Positions 42,633-51,953 of a DNA stretch of 64,000 bases are shown here, in pieces; within the stretch, counting starts at the first letter, position 1, and each line of letters starts with the position of its first letter. Source of the stretch: Eubacterium sp. (GTDB lineage Bacteria > Bacillota > Clostridia > Lachnospirales > Lachnospiraceae); NCBI GenBank assembly GCA_017437905.1, contig JAFRWY010000046.1, forward strand, positions 1-64,000, given 5' to 3'. A program made the translations under genes and the position numbers. The notes under the pieces were generated by a model. It saw nothing but the letters and a program-made list of their open reading frames with translations, was not told the DNA's origin and made no database searches.

Positions 42633-45212
42633 ATGGGTAAACGAAAGGTGATCGGAAGAAGGTTGTCAGGACTGGGACTTGGTCTCGGTATGGTCCTCGG
42701 AATGGTTCCCGGGACAGGATCTGCTGCGTATGCGGCGGCGGTTGCGCCGGAAGCATATGTTGTTGTTGGCGGAAATTCTATGGAGGTGTCGCTGGAGACG
42801 GCACTGGAGGTAGTGGAAAATGGAGGAACCATCGAACTTCTGAGGAATGTAACGATCCCTCAGGATAAGACGTATAAGGTAAATGAAGAGGCGGATTCAT
42901 TTACACTGAATCTGAAGGGGAATACCCTTGCGGTAGAAGGAACACTTACATCCGAAAATGAAAATGCATGGATGATCGTGGACAGCGGTTTTCCGGGAAT
43001 ATTTACCAGCAGCGGAACGATTGATGTCTCTGTGCAGGGCTTTTCCGGTGATGAGTATACCTTCACCGATGGAATCGTGAATGGATATTTCACGCTGGAC
43101 GGCGGAACGATGGCAATCAGCGGCGGCGAATTCGCCGGCGGACTTATGGTGGAAAACGGCGGATCGGCGAATGTTGATTTTACGGTTTCCGGCGCTGCCA
43201 GGATTCGCGACATGGAGCTTTATGCAACGGAAGGAGATTATGAGATAGCGATCACTCTGGCGGGTGGTTACTATAACAGCAATCCTTCGGTTGTGGACGA
43301 TACTACGGCGGAGTTCGTGAAGATTAACGGTACACTGCAGCAATACAGTAGCACCATGACCGACTGGGCTGCGGACAGTGATACCTACGGATGGCGTATC
43401 CGACCGCTCTCAATTGAGGATGCGGAGATAACAATCGCGAAGCAGACCTATACAGGAATGGCTCTGGAGCCGGTTCCGACTGTAGTTCTGAACGGAGTGA
43501 CACTGAAGAAGGGTGATGACTTTACCGTTACTTATAAGAATAATATCAATGCAGGCGAGGGAACTGCGGTGATCGAGGGGGCCGGATCTGTAAGCGGAAA
43601 GGTAGAGACTCCTTTTGTCATTGATCCGAAGAATGTGAACAACTGCGATGCCTGGACGGTACCCAACTATTCGAAGTATACCGGTGAGCCCGTAACTCCC
43701 GCGGTAAAGCTGTGGGATTTCGATACCTATACGCAACCGGTGGAGGGAACGGATTATGTCGTTACCGGCTACAGCGATAACAAAGATGTGGGAACAGCGA
43801 CCGCTACTATTGAAGGAAAGGGCAATTTTACGGGAACAAAGGATGTCGGGTTCCATATTATAGATATGAGCCGGTATGCGTATGCTAAGCCGAAACTGGA
43901 CTTTGTCACGGTAGGCAATGTCGCTGTAGATTCGGAAGGAAAGGTGATGTCCGGCAAGACTTTGCTGACTGTCGGCTTTGAGATCGATTCGAGGATCAAG
44001 GAAATGGAGTTTTATGCAACGGTAACCAATTCCTCGGGAATGACAGCTATTCTGGCGGGACCGCTGACTACCGCCCGGCCGGAGGATGAATCCTACGGCG
44101 GATATATGTGGACACCATCTACGTCAGAGAATCATTTCACTTATGACTTTGCGGTACCAACCCTCGGTGAGGAAGACACGCAGGAATGGACGACGGGCAG
44201 CGACGGCTGGTCCTATGTGAACGGCGCAAAGGAAGGCGATGAGATTCAGATCTATGCGACGGGATGTTTCACCATAGCGTTTGAAGGAGAGGAAAAACTT
44301 CTGTGGGTAGAATCGGAGGAAAGCAATGCAGTTTCCTTTGAGATGACGAAGGACAGCAGTGGGAAGACCTTTGAGGCTGCAGCAGCAAAGACTTCCATTA
44401 AGGACGCCCAAATTGCGGCAATTGCCGGACAGACCCATACCGGAAAGAAGATCGAGCCGGAGGTAACGGTGACCTGCGGGGATACGGTTCTGAAAAAAGG
44501 GACAGACTTTACGGTTTCCTATACAAACAATGTAAATGTCGGAATCGCGACAGTAACGGTAACAGGGGCAGGAGACTATGACGGGGAACTTACCGGCAGC
44601 TTCGTGATCTCCGGATGGGAACAAAAGGATAAGAAGTGGTATTATCTCGGCCTTGATGGTAAGTATATGACGGGCTGGAAGCAGATTGGCGGTAAGTGGT
44701 ATTTCTTTGATGCGAAGGGCGTGATGGCTACAGGCTGGAAGCAGCTCAGCAAGAAATGGTATTATTTCGGCAAAGACGGCATCATGAGAACTGGCTGGAA
44801 GCAGATTGGCGGTAAGTGGTATTTCTTTGATGCGAAGGGCGTGATGGCTACAGGCTGGAAGCAGCTCAGCAAGAAATGGTATTATTTCGGCAAAGACGGT
44901 ATTATGAAGACGGGCTGGCAGCAGATCAGTGGAAACTGGTATTACTTTAAGAGTGGTGTGATGTTAACAAACTGGCAGCAACTCAGCGGAAAATGGTATC
45001 ATTTCGGTACAGACGGCATCATGAAGACGGGCTGGCAACAGATCGGTAAGAAATGGTATTTCTTCAAAGGTGGTGTAATGACTACCGGATGGTTATATCT
45101 TGGGAAGAAATGGTACTATTTCGACGGAAGCGGAGTCATGGTTACCGGTGAGAAGAAGATCGGAGGCAAGACCTATAGTTTTAACGCATCAGGAGTGTGT
45201 CTGAATCCGTAA
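42633..45212 (+). CDS. secreted surface protein with Ig-like and choline-binding-type wall repeats
   Basis: ATG 42633 follows GAGGAGG (the open frame starts earlier at TTG 42615). A signal peptide ends near AAYAAA (about residue 35). A beta-rich, adhesin-like region (GGTIELLRNVTI...GGEFAGGLMVENG) comes next. Three related domains of the form IxxQTYTGxxxEPxxTVxxNGxxLKKGxDFTVTYxNNxNxGxxTxxIxG follow at about 265-330, 340-415 and 590-655. The C-terminus has about nine GWKQIGGKWYFF-type wall-binding repeats. Two 114-bp DNA stretches (44673-44786, 44793-44906) are almost identical. The protein is exported and held non-covalently on the wall. Confidence 0.9.
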   Translation: MGKRKVIGRRLSGLGLGLGMVLGMVPGTGSAAYAAAVAPEAYVVVGGNSMEVSLETALEVVENGGTIELLRNVTIPQDKTYKVNEEADSFTLNLKGNTLAVEGTLTSENENAWMIVDSGFPGIFTSSGTIDVSVQGFSGDEYTFTDGIVNGYFTLDGGTMAISGGEFAGGLMVENGGSANVDFTVSGAARIRDMELYATEGDYEIAITLAGGYYNSNPSVVDDTTAEFVKINGTLQQYSSTMTDWAADSDTYGWRIRPLSIEDAEITIAKQTYTGMALEPVPTVVLNGVTLKKGDDFTVTYKNNINAGEGTAVIEGAGSVSGKVETPFVIDPKNVNNCDAWTVPNYSKYTGEPVTPAVKLWDFDTYTQPVEGTDYVVTGYSDNKDVGTATATIEGKGNFTGTKDVGFHIIDMSRYAYAKPKLDFVTVGNVAVDSEGKVMSGKTLLTVGFEIDSRIKEMEFYATVTNSSGMTAILAGPLTTARPEDESYGGYMWTPSTSENHFTYDFAVPTLGEEDTQEWTTGSDGWSYVNGAKEGDEIQIYATGCFTIAFEGEEKLLWVESEESNAVSFEMTKDSSGKTFEAAAAKTSIKDAQIAAIAGQTHTGKKIEPEVTVTCGDTVLKKGTDFTVSYTNNVNVGIATVTVTGAGDYDGELTGSFVISGWEQKDKKWYYLGLDGKYMTGWKQIGGKWYFFDAKGVMATGWKQLSKKWYYFGKDGIMRTGWKQIGGKWYFFDAKGVMATGWKQLSKKWYYFGKDGIMKTGWQQISGNWYYFKSGVMLTNWQQLSGKWYHFGTDGIMKTGWQQIGKKWYFFKGGVMTTGWLYLGKKWYYFDGSGVMVTGEKKIGGKTYSFNASGVCLNP

Positions 45213-45266
45213 GTCTGCCTTCAGTGGCAATATTAAATCCCGCCCCTGTTCAGTGATAAGAATTCA

Positions 45267-45295
45267 TTGACACAGGTAAGGTTGGATGCTATAAT
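45267..45295 (+). promoter_or_regulatory. perfect promoter of the lysine riboswitch-dapA operon
   Basis: TTGACA (45267-45272), 17 nt, TATAAT (45290-45295), just upstream of the riboswitch. Confidence 0.88.
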
Positions 45296-45304
45296 GCAAC
45301 CGTT

Positions 45305-45488
45305 AAGTAGAGGCGCGGCAGTCATGAGTCGCATCCCGGAGGCGCTGACAGCCGGAGAGGAGATGCAAAAGGGAACGCCGCCGAAGTGGATCTGCACAGT
45401 CAGAACGGATCTGCTGGGCCTGTAGTGAATAGCTGCAGGACTGTCACCGGAGAACGGGATTTTAAAAGAATCCGGTGGAGTGCTACTT
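45305..45488 (+). promoter_or_regulatory. lysine riboswitch
   Basis: P1 is AAGTAG (45305-45310) with CTACTT (45483-45488). Family landmarks are GAGGCGCG after P1, GGGAACGCCGCCGAAG (about 45370-45385), GGGCCTGTAGTGAATAGCTGC, ACTGTCACCGGAG and GGTGGAGTGCTACTT. It controls dapA-dapB, the committed steps to lysine and diaminopimelate. Lysine binding should favour the terminator that follows. Confidence 0.92.
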
Positions 45489-45521
45489 CGGATTAAACCC
45501 TGTTATATTATTTTGGAGTTT

Positions 45522-45559
45522 ATTTCGGGATAGTGCTCACTGTCCCGAAATATTTTTTT
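45522..45559 (+). terminator. riboswitch-controlled terminator before dapA
   Basis: ATTTCGGGATAGTG pairs with CACTGTCCCGAAAT (one G-U), followed by ATTTTTTT. The dapA ribosome binding site AGGAGG begins immediately after. Confidence 0.9.
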
Positions 45560-45573
45560 AGGAGGAGCTTATT

Positions 45574-46461
45574 ATGGCTATTTTCAAGGGATCAGGAGTT
45601 GCACTTGTTACACCGTTCAAGGAGAATCTGGAGGTGGATTACGAACAGCTGAGAAAGCTTTGCGACTGGCACTGCGAGCATGGCACAGACGCCATCATCG
45701 TATGCGGTACGTCCGGTGAAGCTTCCACACTGACAGAGGAAGAACATTCCGAGTGCATCGCAGTAGTTGCAGAGCAGGTAAACGGCCGGATTCCGGTTAT
45801 CGCAGGTACCGGTTCCAACGCAACCTACACCGCAGTAAAGCTGTCCAAGGAGGCAGAGCAGAGCGGCGTTGACGGACTTCTTATCGTAACACCGTACTAC
45901 AATAAGGCAACCCAGCAGGGACTTATCAAGCATTATACAGAGATCGCAGAGGCAGTTTCCACTCCGATCATCATGTACAATGTACCGAGCCGCACCGGAT
46001 GCAACATCCAGCCGGCAACTGCTGTGGAACTTGCTAAGAACGTAGACAATATCGTAGCCATCAAGGAAGCGTCCGGCAATATCTCCCAGATCGCTGACCT
46101 TGCTTCCATGGCAGACGGATGCATCGACATTTATTCCGGAAATGATGATCAGATCCTTCCGCTTCTTTCTCTCGGCGGAATCGGCGTTATCTCCGTAACC
46201 GCAAATATCATTCCGGAGGATACCTCCCGTCTGGTACACAGCTTCCTGGAGGGCAATATCGAGGAGGCCCGCAAGTTGCAGCTGAAGGCTTTGGAGCTCT
46301 GCCATGCACTGTTCTGTGAGGTAAATCCGATCCCGGTAAAGAAGGCTGTTGAACTGATGGGTCTGGCTAGCGGATATGTACGTATGCCGCTGACTGAGAT
46401 GGAGCCGAAGAATGTGGAGCGACTGAAGAAGGCAATGACCGAATACGGATGTCTGGCATAA
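45574..46461 (+). CDS. dapA: 4-hydroxy-tetrahydrodipicolinate synthase
   Basis: Condenses aspartate semialdehyde and pyruvate, the first step of the diaminopimelate/lysine branch. The 295-residue TIM barrel shows CGTSGEASTLTEEEH, VDGLLIVTPYYNKATQQG (with the Tyr of the catalytic triad), YNVPSRTG and the Schiff-base Lys in VAIKEASGN. AGGAGGAGC precedes the ATG. First gene after the lysine riboswitch. Confidence 0.98.
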   Translation: MAIFKGSGVALVTPFKENLEVDYEQLRKLCDWHCEHGTDAIIVCGTSGEASTLTEEEHSECIAVVAEQVNGRIPVIAGTGSNATYTAVKLSKEAEQSGVDGLLIVTPYYNKATQQGLIKHYTEIAEAVSTPIIMYNVPSRTGCNIQPATAVELAKNVDNIVAIKEASGNISQIADLASMADGCIDIYSGNDDQILPLLSLGGIGVISVTANIIPEDTSRLVHSFLEGNIEEARKLQLKALELCHALFCEVNPIPVKKAVELMGLASGYVRMPLTEMEPKNVERLKKAMTEYGCLA

Positions 46462-46512
46462 GTCTGTCATCCTGAGCCGTAGGCGAGGGATCCTGAAAGA
46501 GAGGAACAAAAT

Positions 46513-47277
46513 ATGACAAGAATCATCATGCACGGCGCAAACGGCCGTATGGGTAAGGTGATCACCGGACTGGTAGCTGCGGATCCGGATGCGGAGATCG
46601 TAGCAGGCGTGGATATCGCGCCCGGCGATGCCACCTACCCGATCTATACAAGCCTTTCGGATGTGAAGGAAGAGGCGGATGTGATCATCGATTTTTCCAA
46701 CGCAAAGATTGTAGATCAGCTGCTGGAGACAGCAGCGGAAAGGAACCTTCCGGTGGTTCTCTGCACCACAGGCCTTTCCGAGGATCAGCTGGCAAATGTA
46801 AGAAAGAAGTCTCAGCAGATTCCGATCTTAAAATCCGGAAATATGAGCCTCGGCATCAACACCCTGACGAGTCTTCTGAAGGATGCAACCAGGGTGTTCG
46901 GTGATGCGGGCTTCGACATCGAGATCGTGGAGCGTCATCATAATCAGAAGCTGGATGCACCCAGCGGAACCGCGATCATGCTGGCAGATGCCATCAATGA
47001 AGCGGCAGGCGGAAAGTACGAATATATCTACGACCGCAGCCAGAGACGCGCGAAGAGAGACAAGAAGGAGCTGGGCATTTCCGCCGTTCGCGGCGGGACC
47101 ATTCCGGGAACCCATGAGATCATCTTTGCGGGGCCGGATGAGGTGATCGAGCTTCGTCATATTGCATATTCCCGGAGCATCTTTGGAAACGGAGCCATCA
47201 GCGCTGCCAAGTATCTGGCAGGCCGTGAGCCGGGACTATACGATATGAATGACGTGATCGCGGCCATGCAGGCCTGA
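46513..47277 (+). CDS. dapB: 4-hydroxy-tetrahydrodipicolinate reductase
   Basis: Reduces the DapA product with NAD(P)H. The 254-residue protein has the nucleotide site HGANGRMGKVI, the SGNMSLGIN segment, the substrate motif EIVERHHNQKLDAPSGTA and RGGTIPGTHEI. It is separated from dapA by a short spacer that carries the dispersed repeat (46466-46492), so the two genes are most likely cotranscribed. Confidence 0.98.
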   Translation: MTRIIMHGANGRMGKVITGLVAADPDAEIVAGVDIAPGDATYPIYTSLSDVKEEADVIIDFSNAKIVDQLLETAAERNLPVVLCTTGLSEDQLANVRKKSQQIPILKSGNMSLGINTLTSLLKDATRVFGDAGFDIEIVERHHNQKLDAPSGTAIMLADAINEAAGGKYEYIYDRSQRRAKRDKKELGISAVRGGTIPGTHEIIFAGPDEVIELRHIAYSRSIFGNGAISAAKYLAGREPGLYDMNDVIAAMQA

Positions 47278-47280
47278 GTT

Positions 47281-47442
47281 GTCATCCTGAGCCGCAGGGC
47301 GAAGGATCCTGTAAGCGGAAACACGGAGATACTTCGGTTACGCCGCGGAATGACAAATTGCGTGTCATCCTGAGCCCGCAGGGCGAAGGATCCTGTAAGC
47401 GGAAGTACGGGGATTCTTCGTGCTTCGCACTCGGAATGACAG
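47281..47442. repeat. two full-length palindromic dispersed elements in tandem
   Basis: 47281-47353 and 47363-47442 each begin GTCATCCTGAGCC(C)GCAGGGCGAAGGATCCTGTAAGCGGAA (split here only for description) and end in the inverted arm ...CGGAATGAC. Half copies of the left arm are scattered upstream of many genes in the window. These two show the complete hairpin form. Confidence 0.75.
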
Positions 47443-47502
47443 GAGCAGCACTCGGAATGCCGGGAGCAGCGCCAGGACAACACGAATCAGGAAGGGATTA
47501 CT

Positions 47503-47826
47503 ATGTATCAGGACCTTGTCGTACTTTGCAGTGCGTCGAAGTACACGCAGAAATTCTATCTGAATCCGGATTTTGAAGGACTTCCGGAGCTGGTGAAGCA
47601 GGAACTGAAGATCACCTGCGTGTTCTTTACGGAAGATGTGGGGGGCGTGATCCTTCTGATCTTTGATGAGAAGGGGAACCTGACCATCACCACGGAAGCG
47701 GATGAAGGAGATATCCTGTATGACGAGATCGGAGCACATCTTCTGGTAAAGCGGATGCGGTCCGAGAAACGGGAACTCTTTGAGCAGATGGAACAGTACT
47801 ATGCGGCATTCTTCCTGAATGAATGA
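47503..47826 (+). CDS. small conserved protein (DUF6145-like)
   Basis: A 107-residue acidic cytoplasmic protein. MYQDLVVLCSASKYTQKFYLN is followed by KITCVFFTEDVGGVILLIFDE and a helical C-terminus. It resembles the uncharacterised DUF6145 family of Lachnospiraceae, recalled from memory only. AGGAAGGG precedes the ATG. It sits between dapB and coaX without an obvious functional link. Confidence 0.65.
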   Translation: MYQDLVVLCSASKYTQKFYLNPDFEGLPELVKQELKITCVFFTEDVGGVILLIFDEKGNLTITTEADEGDILYDEIGAHLLVKRMRSEKRELFEQMEQYYAAFFLNE

Positions 47827-47870
47827 TCCGGTGATGGAATTCTGAACTATAAGACGGACAGGAGAAGATT

Positions 47871-48635
47871 ATGTTATTTGCGATCGATGTAGGAAATACG
47901 AATATCACGGTGGGCCTTTTCGAAGGCAAGGAGCTGGTGAAGCAGTTCCGTATGATCACCCAGACCTCCCGTACTTCGGATGAGTACGGTGTGTTCCTGG
48001 GCGAGTGGCTGTCCCTGAACGGCTTTCAGATGAAAGATATCACGGATTGCGTGATCTCCTCGGTTGTGCCGGACATCATGCACTCTCTGGTCAGCGGTAT
48101 CATCAAATATTTTGATGTACAGCCGCTCATCATCGCGCCGGGGATCCGGACGGGGATCAAGATCTCCATTCCGAATCCGAAGGAACTGGGTGCCGACAGA
48201 CTTGTAGATGCCGTGGCTGCCTATGAAATGTACGGCGGACCGGTGATCGTTGTTGATTTCGGAACTGCGACCACCCATGACCTGGTGCTGGAGGACGGGA
48301 CATTTTATGCAGGGGTTACCTCGCCCGGTATCCGTCTGGCTGCAAATGCCCTCTGGACCGGCACCGCAAAGCTGCCGGAGGTTGAGATCCGGAAGGTGCA
48401 CACCATTCTGGGACGGGACACTGTGTCCAGTATGCAGGCCGGTATCTACTACGGATACATCGGACAGACCGAGTATATCATTCGTAAGCTGAAGGAAGAA
48501 TCGAAGCTGCCGGATCTGAAGGTGGTTGCCACCGGAGGACTCGGTAAGCTGATTTCCGATGCGACGAAGGAGATCGATATCTACAATCCGGAGCTGACAC
48601 TCCACGGACTGCGGATTATCTACGACAAGCAATAA
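47871..48635 (+). CDS. coaX: type III pantothenate kinase
   Basis: Phosphorylates pantothenate, the first step of coenzyme A synthesis. The 254-residue ASKHA-fold protein starts [16 protein letters not shown]. It has VPDIMHSL, a conserved [26 protein letters not shown] and [22 protein letters not shown] precedes the ATG. Confidence 0.97.
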   Translation: MLFAIDVGNTNITVGLFEGKELVKQFRMITQTSRTSDEYGVFLGEWLSLNGFQMKDITDCVISSVVPDIMHSLVSGIIKYFDVQPLIIAPGIRTGIKISIPNPKELGADRLVDAVAAYEMYGGPVIVVDFGTATTHDLVLEDGTFYAGVTSPGIRLAANALWTGTAKLPEVEIRKVHTILGRDTVSSMQAGIYYGYIGQTEYIIRKLKEESKLPDLKVVATGGLGKLISDATKEIDIYNPELTLHGLRIIYDKQ

Positions 48636-48685
48636 CCCTGTCATCCTGGGCAAAGCGAAGGATCTTCGGATCAGAACGGGAAAAC

Positions 48686-49636
48686 ATGAAGAAAGAGAAT
48701 TTCATCGGAAAATTATATCTTGGACCAATGGCAGGCATAACAGACCTGCCATTTCGTATTCTCTGCAGGGAGTGCGGAGCGGACATCGTCACCACGGAAA
48801 TGATCAGCGCGAAGGGGCTTTACTACGGAAGTAAGAACACCCCGCCGCTTCTTGCTACGGAGGAAGGAGACCGGCCGGTGGGAGTACAGCTCTTCGGACG
48901 GGAACCGGAGCTGATGGCCGGGGAGGCGGAGAAACTGCTGGAGACATACGCCTTCGACTTCGTGGATATCAATATGGGCTGTCCCATGCCGAAGATCGTG
49001 AACAACGGAGAGGGAAGTGCGCTGCTGAAGGAGCCGGAGCTGGCGGCGGAGGTGATCCGTGTCATGGCACAGCGCCTGCAGGTGCCGGTCACCGTAAAGA
49101 TCCGTGCAGGCTTTGCCAGAGGCGAGCGGACGGCACCGGAGATCGCGAAACGTCTGGAGCAGGCGGGGGCAGCGGCCATCGCCGTACACGCAAGAACCAG
49201 AGAGGATTATTACCAGGGAGACGCTGACTGGTCCGTGATCCGTGAGGTGAAGCAGGCGGTGTCTGTTCCGGTGATCGGAAACGGGGATATCCGGTGTGGT
49301 TCGGATGCTGCCCGTATGCTGGAGGAGACCGGTTGTGACAGTGTGATGATCGCCCGGGCAGCCCAGGGGAATCCCTGGATCTTCCGGGAGGTGAAGGCGT
49401 ATCTTAAGGATGGAACCATACTTCCCCACGCGACGGCAGAGGAACGGCGGGATTATCTTACCAGACAGACTCTTCGGATGCTGGAGGAGAAGGGCGAATA
49501 TATCGGCATTCGTGAGATGCGAAAGCATGTGGCCTGGTACACCCAGGGGCTGCCGGGATCCGCATCCATCCGGAGAGAGGTGAATCAGGTGACGGATCGG
49601 GAGGGGCTCCTTGCCCTGATCGAACGCATCCGGTAG
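48686..49636 (+). CDS. dusB: tRNA-dihydrouridine synthase
   Basis: An FMN enzyme reducing uridines in tRNA, 316 residues. GPMAGITDLPFR opens the barrel; DINMGCPMPKIVNNGEGSAL holds the catalytic Cys; VTVKIRAGF, VHARTREDYYQG and IGNGDI bind FMN and RNA. It matches the DusB subgroup. The preceding spacer carries a dispersed repeat half copy (48640-48666). Confidence 0.95.
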   Translation: MKKENFIGKLYLGPMAGITDLPFRILCRECGADIVTTEMISAKGLYYGSKNTPPLLATEEGDRPVGVQLFGREPELMAGEAEKLLETYAFDFVDINMGCPMPKIVNNGEGSALLKEPELAAEVIRVMAQRLQVPVTVKIRAGFARGERTAPEIAKRLEQAGAAAIAVHARTREDYYQGDADWSVIREVKQAVSVPVIGNGDIRCGSDAARMLEETGCDSVMIARAAQGNPWIFREVKAYLKDGTILPHATAEERRDYLTRQTLRMLEEKGEYIGIREMRKHVAWYTQGLPGSASIRREVNQVTDREGLLALIERIR

Positions 49637-49676
49637 CCCGAAAACATATCGTAAAATTGCATAATCATTTTTGGAT

Positions 49677-49750
49677 AAAAGGCATAAAATCCTGTTTCCG
49701 GCTCGTATATTAAGCGTAGTCTGTTGTCAGGCCTATGCCTTTTATGTTAT
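49677..49750 (+). terminator. possible terminator after dusB
   Basis: AAAAGGCATA (49677-49686) pairs with TATGCCTTTT (49734-49743) across a 47-nt interior. The downstream strand is T-rich. The long loop lowers confidence. The rest of 49637-49865 has no gene. Confidence 0.35.
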
Positions 49751-49865
49751 GCTTTTTTCAGTTGCATTTATATGCATACACATGTCGGCGAAGCAAAAGG
49801 GGTAAGCCGGCAGCAGATGAGTAACCGGAGGGATTTGGTACAAAAAGAAATGGAAGGGGGCTTTC

Positions 49866-50918
49866 ATGAAGAAACGTAGGTGGCTGGCGCTGCGGGAATT
49901 ATCACTGGGACAGCTATATGTGTCCGGACTGCGGTGCCTGCTCTCAGGAGGGAGATTCTGACTGTTGGGCATGAACCCACTGTGAGTGGTGCGAGGATTG
50001 CCTCCTGTAATCACTCCGGAGGTAAAAGACTGTCCGGAAAGAGATCTCCGATCTGTGATCAGCCGGGATATACGGGAGATAAGATCTGTAAGGATTGCGG
50101 TAAGCTGGTGGAGGAAGGAAAGACGACCGATCCCGGCGTATCATGCGAGTACAAAGCTGGTAAACCAGAAGGCAGCCACTGAGACCGAGAAGGGTTACTC
50201 CGGTGATACCTGGTGTAACATTTGTAATTCCATTGTGGAATACGGACATGATCTTCCCATGATCCAGAAGCCGAAGCTGGAGGAATTTCGGATTACGCTT
50301 CCTCTGCCGAAGGATGGGGATACCGGGGAATCCAAACCCCACACGATGTATACGGGCTCAACGGTTCCCAGCGGAGGTGCGGGTGTGCCGGCCAGTGCAT
50401 GGTACAAGTGGGATGCAGGTCTGGCCAAGTGGACTCAATTCACGGAAACATTCAGGACAGGAGAGCTCTACAAGGCTGCACTGAGTATTTATCCTTCAAC
50501 CTCCGTAAAAGTAACGGACCAGACCAAGATCTATGTGAACGGGGAGCTTCAGGCAAAGACGCCAAAGCTTATCCTCGGGAAAAATATGTGGCATGTGGAG
50601 TATCAGTTCAGGGTGACGGACGAGGGCGGTCTTCCGAAGGTGCTGAAGTCATTTGACGCTGTGATCCCGCGTCCTCTGGTGGGAGATTCCATCATGGATA
50701 TCAAAGTGACGGACAACACGGAAGGACTGGAGATCTACAATGTCGGCTGGTATCTGAACCCGGACGGCACCTGCACCTGGCCGTACAAGGGCTCCTGGAA
50801 GAAGTCTTCCAAGGGCTGGTGGTTCGGTGATACCTCAGGCTGGTACGCAAAGAATGAGACCCTTCGGATAGACGGGAAAAGCTATACCTTTGATGCTAAG
50901 GGATATTTAAAAGAATAA
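49866..50918 (+). pseudogene. decayed secreted protein with zinc-ribbon and wall-binding pieces
   Basis: The gene starts at ATG 49866 (MKKRRWLAL) in one frame. It moves to a second frame at about 49906 (MCPDCGACSQEGDSDCWA, then a stop, then THCEWCEDC) and to a third at about 50010 (CNHSGGK...ICKDCGKLVEEGK). From about 50160 a fourth segment continues in the first frame (WCNICNSIVEYGHD) to a C-terminal GSWKKSSKGWWFGDTSGWY wall-associated motif. At least three frameshifts and one stop are needed to join the pieces. The longest intact part is 49986-50918. Confidence 0.75.
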
Positions 50919-50931
50919 GCGATAAGGCACG

Positions 50932-50970
50932 TGCCCCGCAGGAGTTAACTGCGGGGCATAAGTCTTTCTT
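50932..50970 (+). terminator. terminator after the decayed surface gene
   Basis: TGCCCCGCAG (50932-50941) pairs perfectly with CTGCGGGGCA (50949-50958), then TAAGTCTTTCTT. Confidence 0.75.
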
Positions 50971-50997
50971 GACCGGATATCACGGATGGCATATAAT
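50969..50997 (+). promoter_or_regulatory. promoter of the 3D-domain gene
   Basis: TTGACC (50969-50974), 17 nt, TATAAT (50992-50997), 40 nt before the ATG. Confidence 0.75.
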
Positions 50998-51036
50998 GTT
51001 GGCTGAGAAACTGCCAATCGGAGAAAGGAGGAGCGT

Positions 51037-51873
51037 ATGATCGACGAATATGATGATTATGATGACTACGGTTATGAGAAGAAATCAGCCAGGGAAAAAC
51101 TGAAGATCTTTGCCTTCGGCAGCGTGATCACGGCACTGGTGGTGGCAGTCGGAACAACCCTCATTTCCAATTATATGAACAGGAACACATCCTACGGAAG
51201 GATCGTGGCGGTGGGTGAACTGTATGACGCTCCCACCTACGAAGCGGGTTTCTCGGCTATCAGTTATGAGACACTCCATCCGGAGCAGGCAACGGAAGCG
51301 GAACCGGAGGTGTCCCCGACGGAAGATCCGGAGATGATAAACGCAAATTCCGGGGAAGTGATCCGCGACAAGGCGTTGGACAATATCAAGAAGATCGACA
51401 GGAACTATGTGAATGATCTGCTGGAACAGCGTCAGAAATATAAGCTTCATACCGTGACTCCGGACAACGAACTGACCACGGAGGATCCGAATGTGGTGAC
51501 ACCCGTAAATCTGGCTGAGGGTAATGTGGATTATTATGCGGGAACCATCGCGACTCCCATATATCTGAATCCGGAAGAGGTCGGCGCGGAGTACCTCGGG
51601 AACTGGAAGATCACGGCTTACTGTGCATGTGTGCAGTGCTGTGAGAAGTCAGACGGTATCACTGCCAGCGGTGCCATGGTTCAGGCCAATCACACCATCG
51701 CAGCGCCGAAGGAATTCAAGTTCGGTACCAAGCTGCTGGTAGGCGGACAGCTTTATACAGTGGAGGATCGCGGTGGCGGTATCCACGGAAACCGGATCGA
51801 TATCTACTTTAACTCCCATCAGGAAGCCTGTGACTTCGGTGTCCGGTATATGGATGTATACCTGGTTCCGTAA
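51037..51873 (+). CDS. membrane-anchored 3D-domain protein
   Basis: A 278-residue protein. An unusual Asp/Tyr-rich N-terminus (MIDEYDDYDDYGYEKK) precedes one membrane helix (about 25-45). An extracytoplasmic linker follows, then a C-terminal 3D domain: WKITAYCACVQCCEKSDG, AAPKEFKFGTKLLVGG, TVEDRGGGIHGNRIDIYF. The three conserved Asp residues of the MltA/YabE-like barrel are present, so a peptidoglycan lytic role is likely. GAAAGGAGGAG precedes the ATG. Confidence 0.9.
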   Translation: MIDEYDDYDDYGYEKKSAREKLKIFAFGSVITALVVAVGTTLISNYMNRNTSYGRIVAVGELYDAPTYEAGFSAISYETLHPEQATEAEPEVSPTEDPEMINANSGEVIRDKALDNIKKIDRNYVNDLLEQRQKYKLHTVTPDNELTTEDPNVVTPVNLAEGNVDYYAGTIATPIYLNPEEVGAEYLGNWKITAYCACVQCCEKSDGITASGAMVQANHTIAAPKEFKFGTKLLVGGQLYTVEDRGGGIHGNRIDIYFNSHQEACDFGVRYMDVYLVP

Positions 51874-51953
51874 ACGCTGATCCGGTCTTCCGGCAGCCGG
51901 CACGGTAACCTGAAAATACATAAACAAAAGCATTTACAGAGGAGAATACTTAC

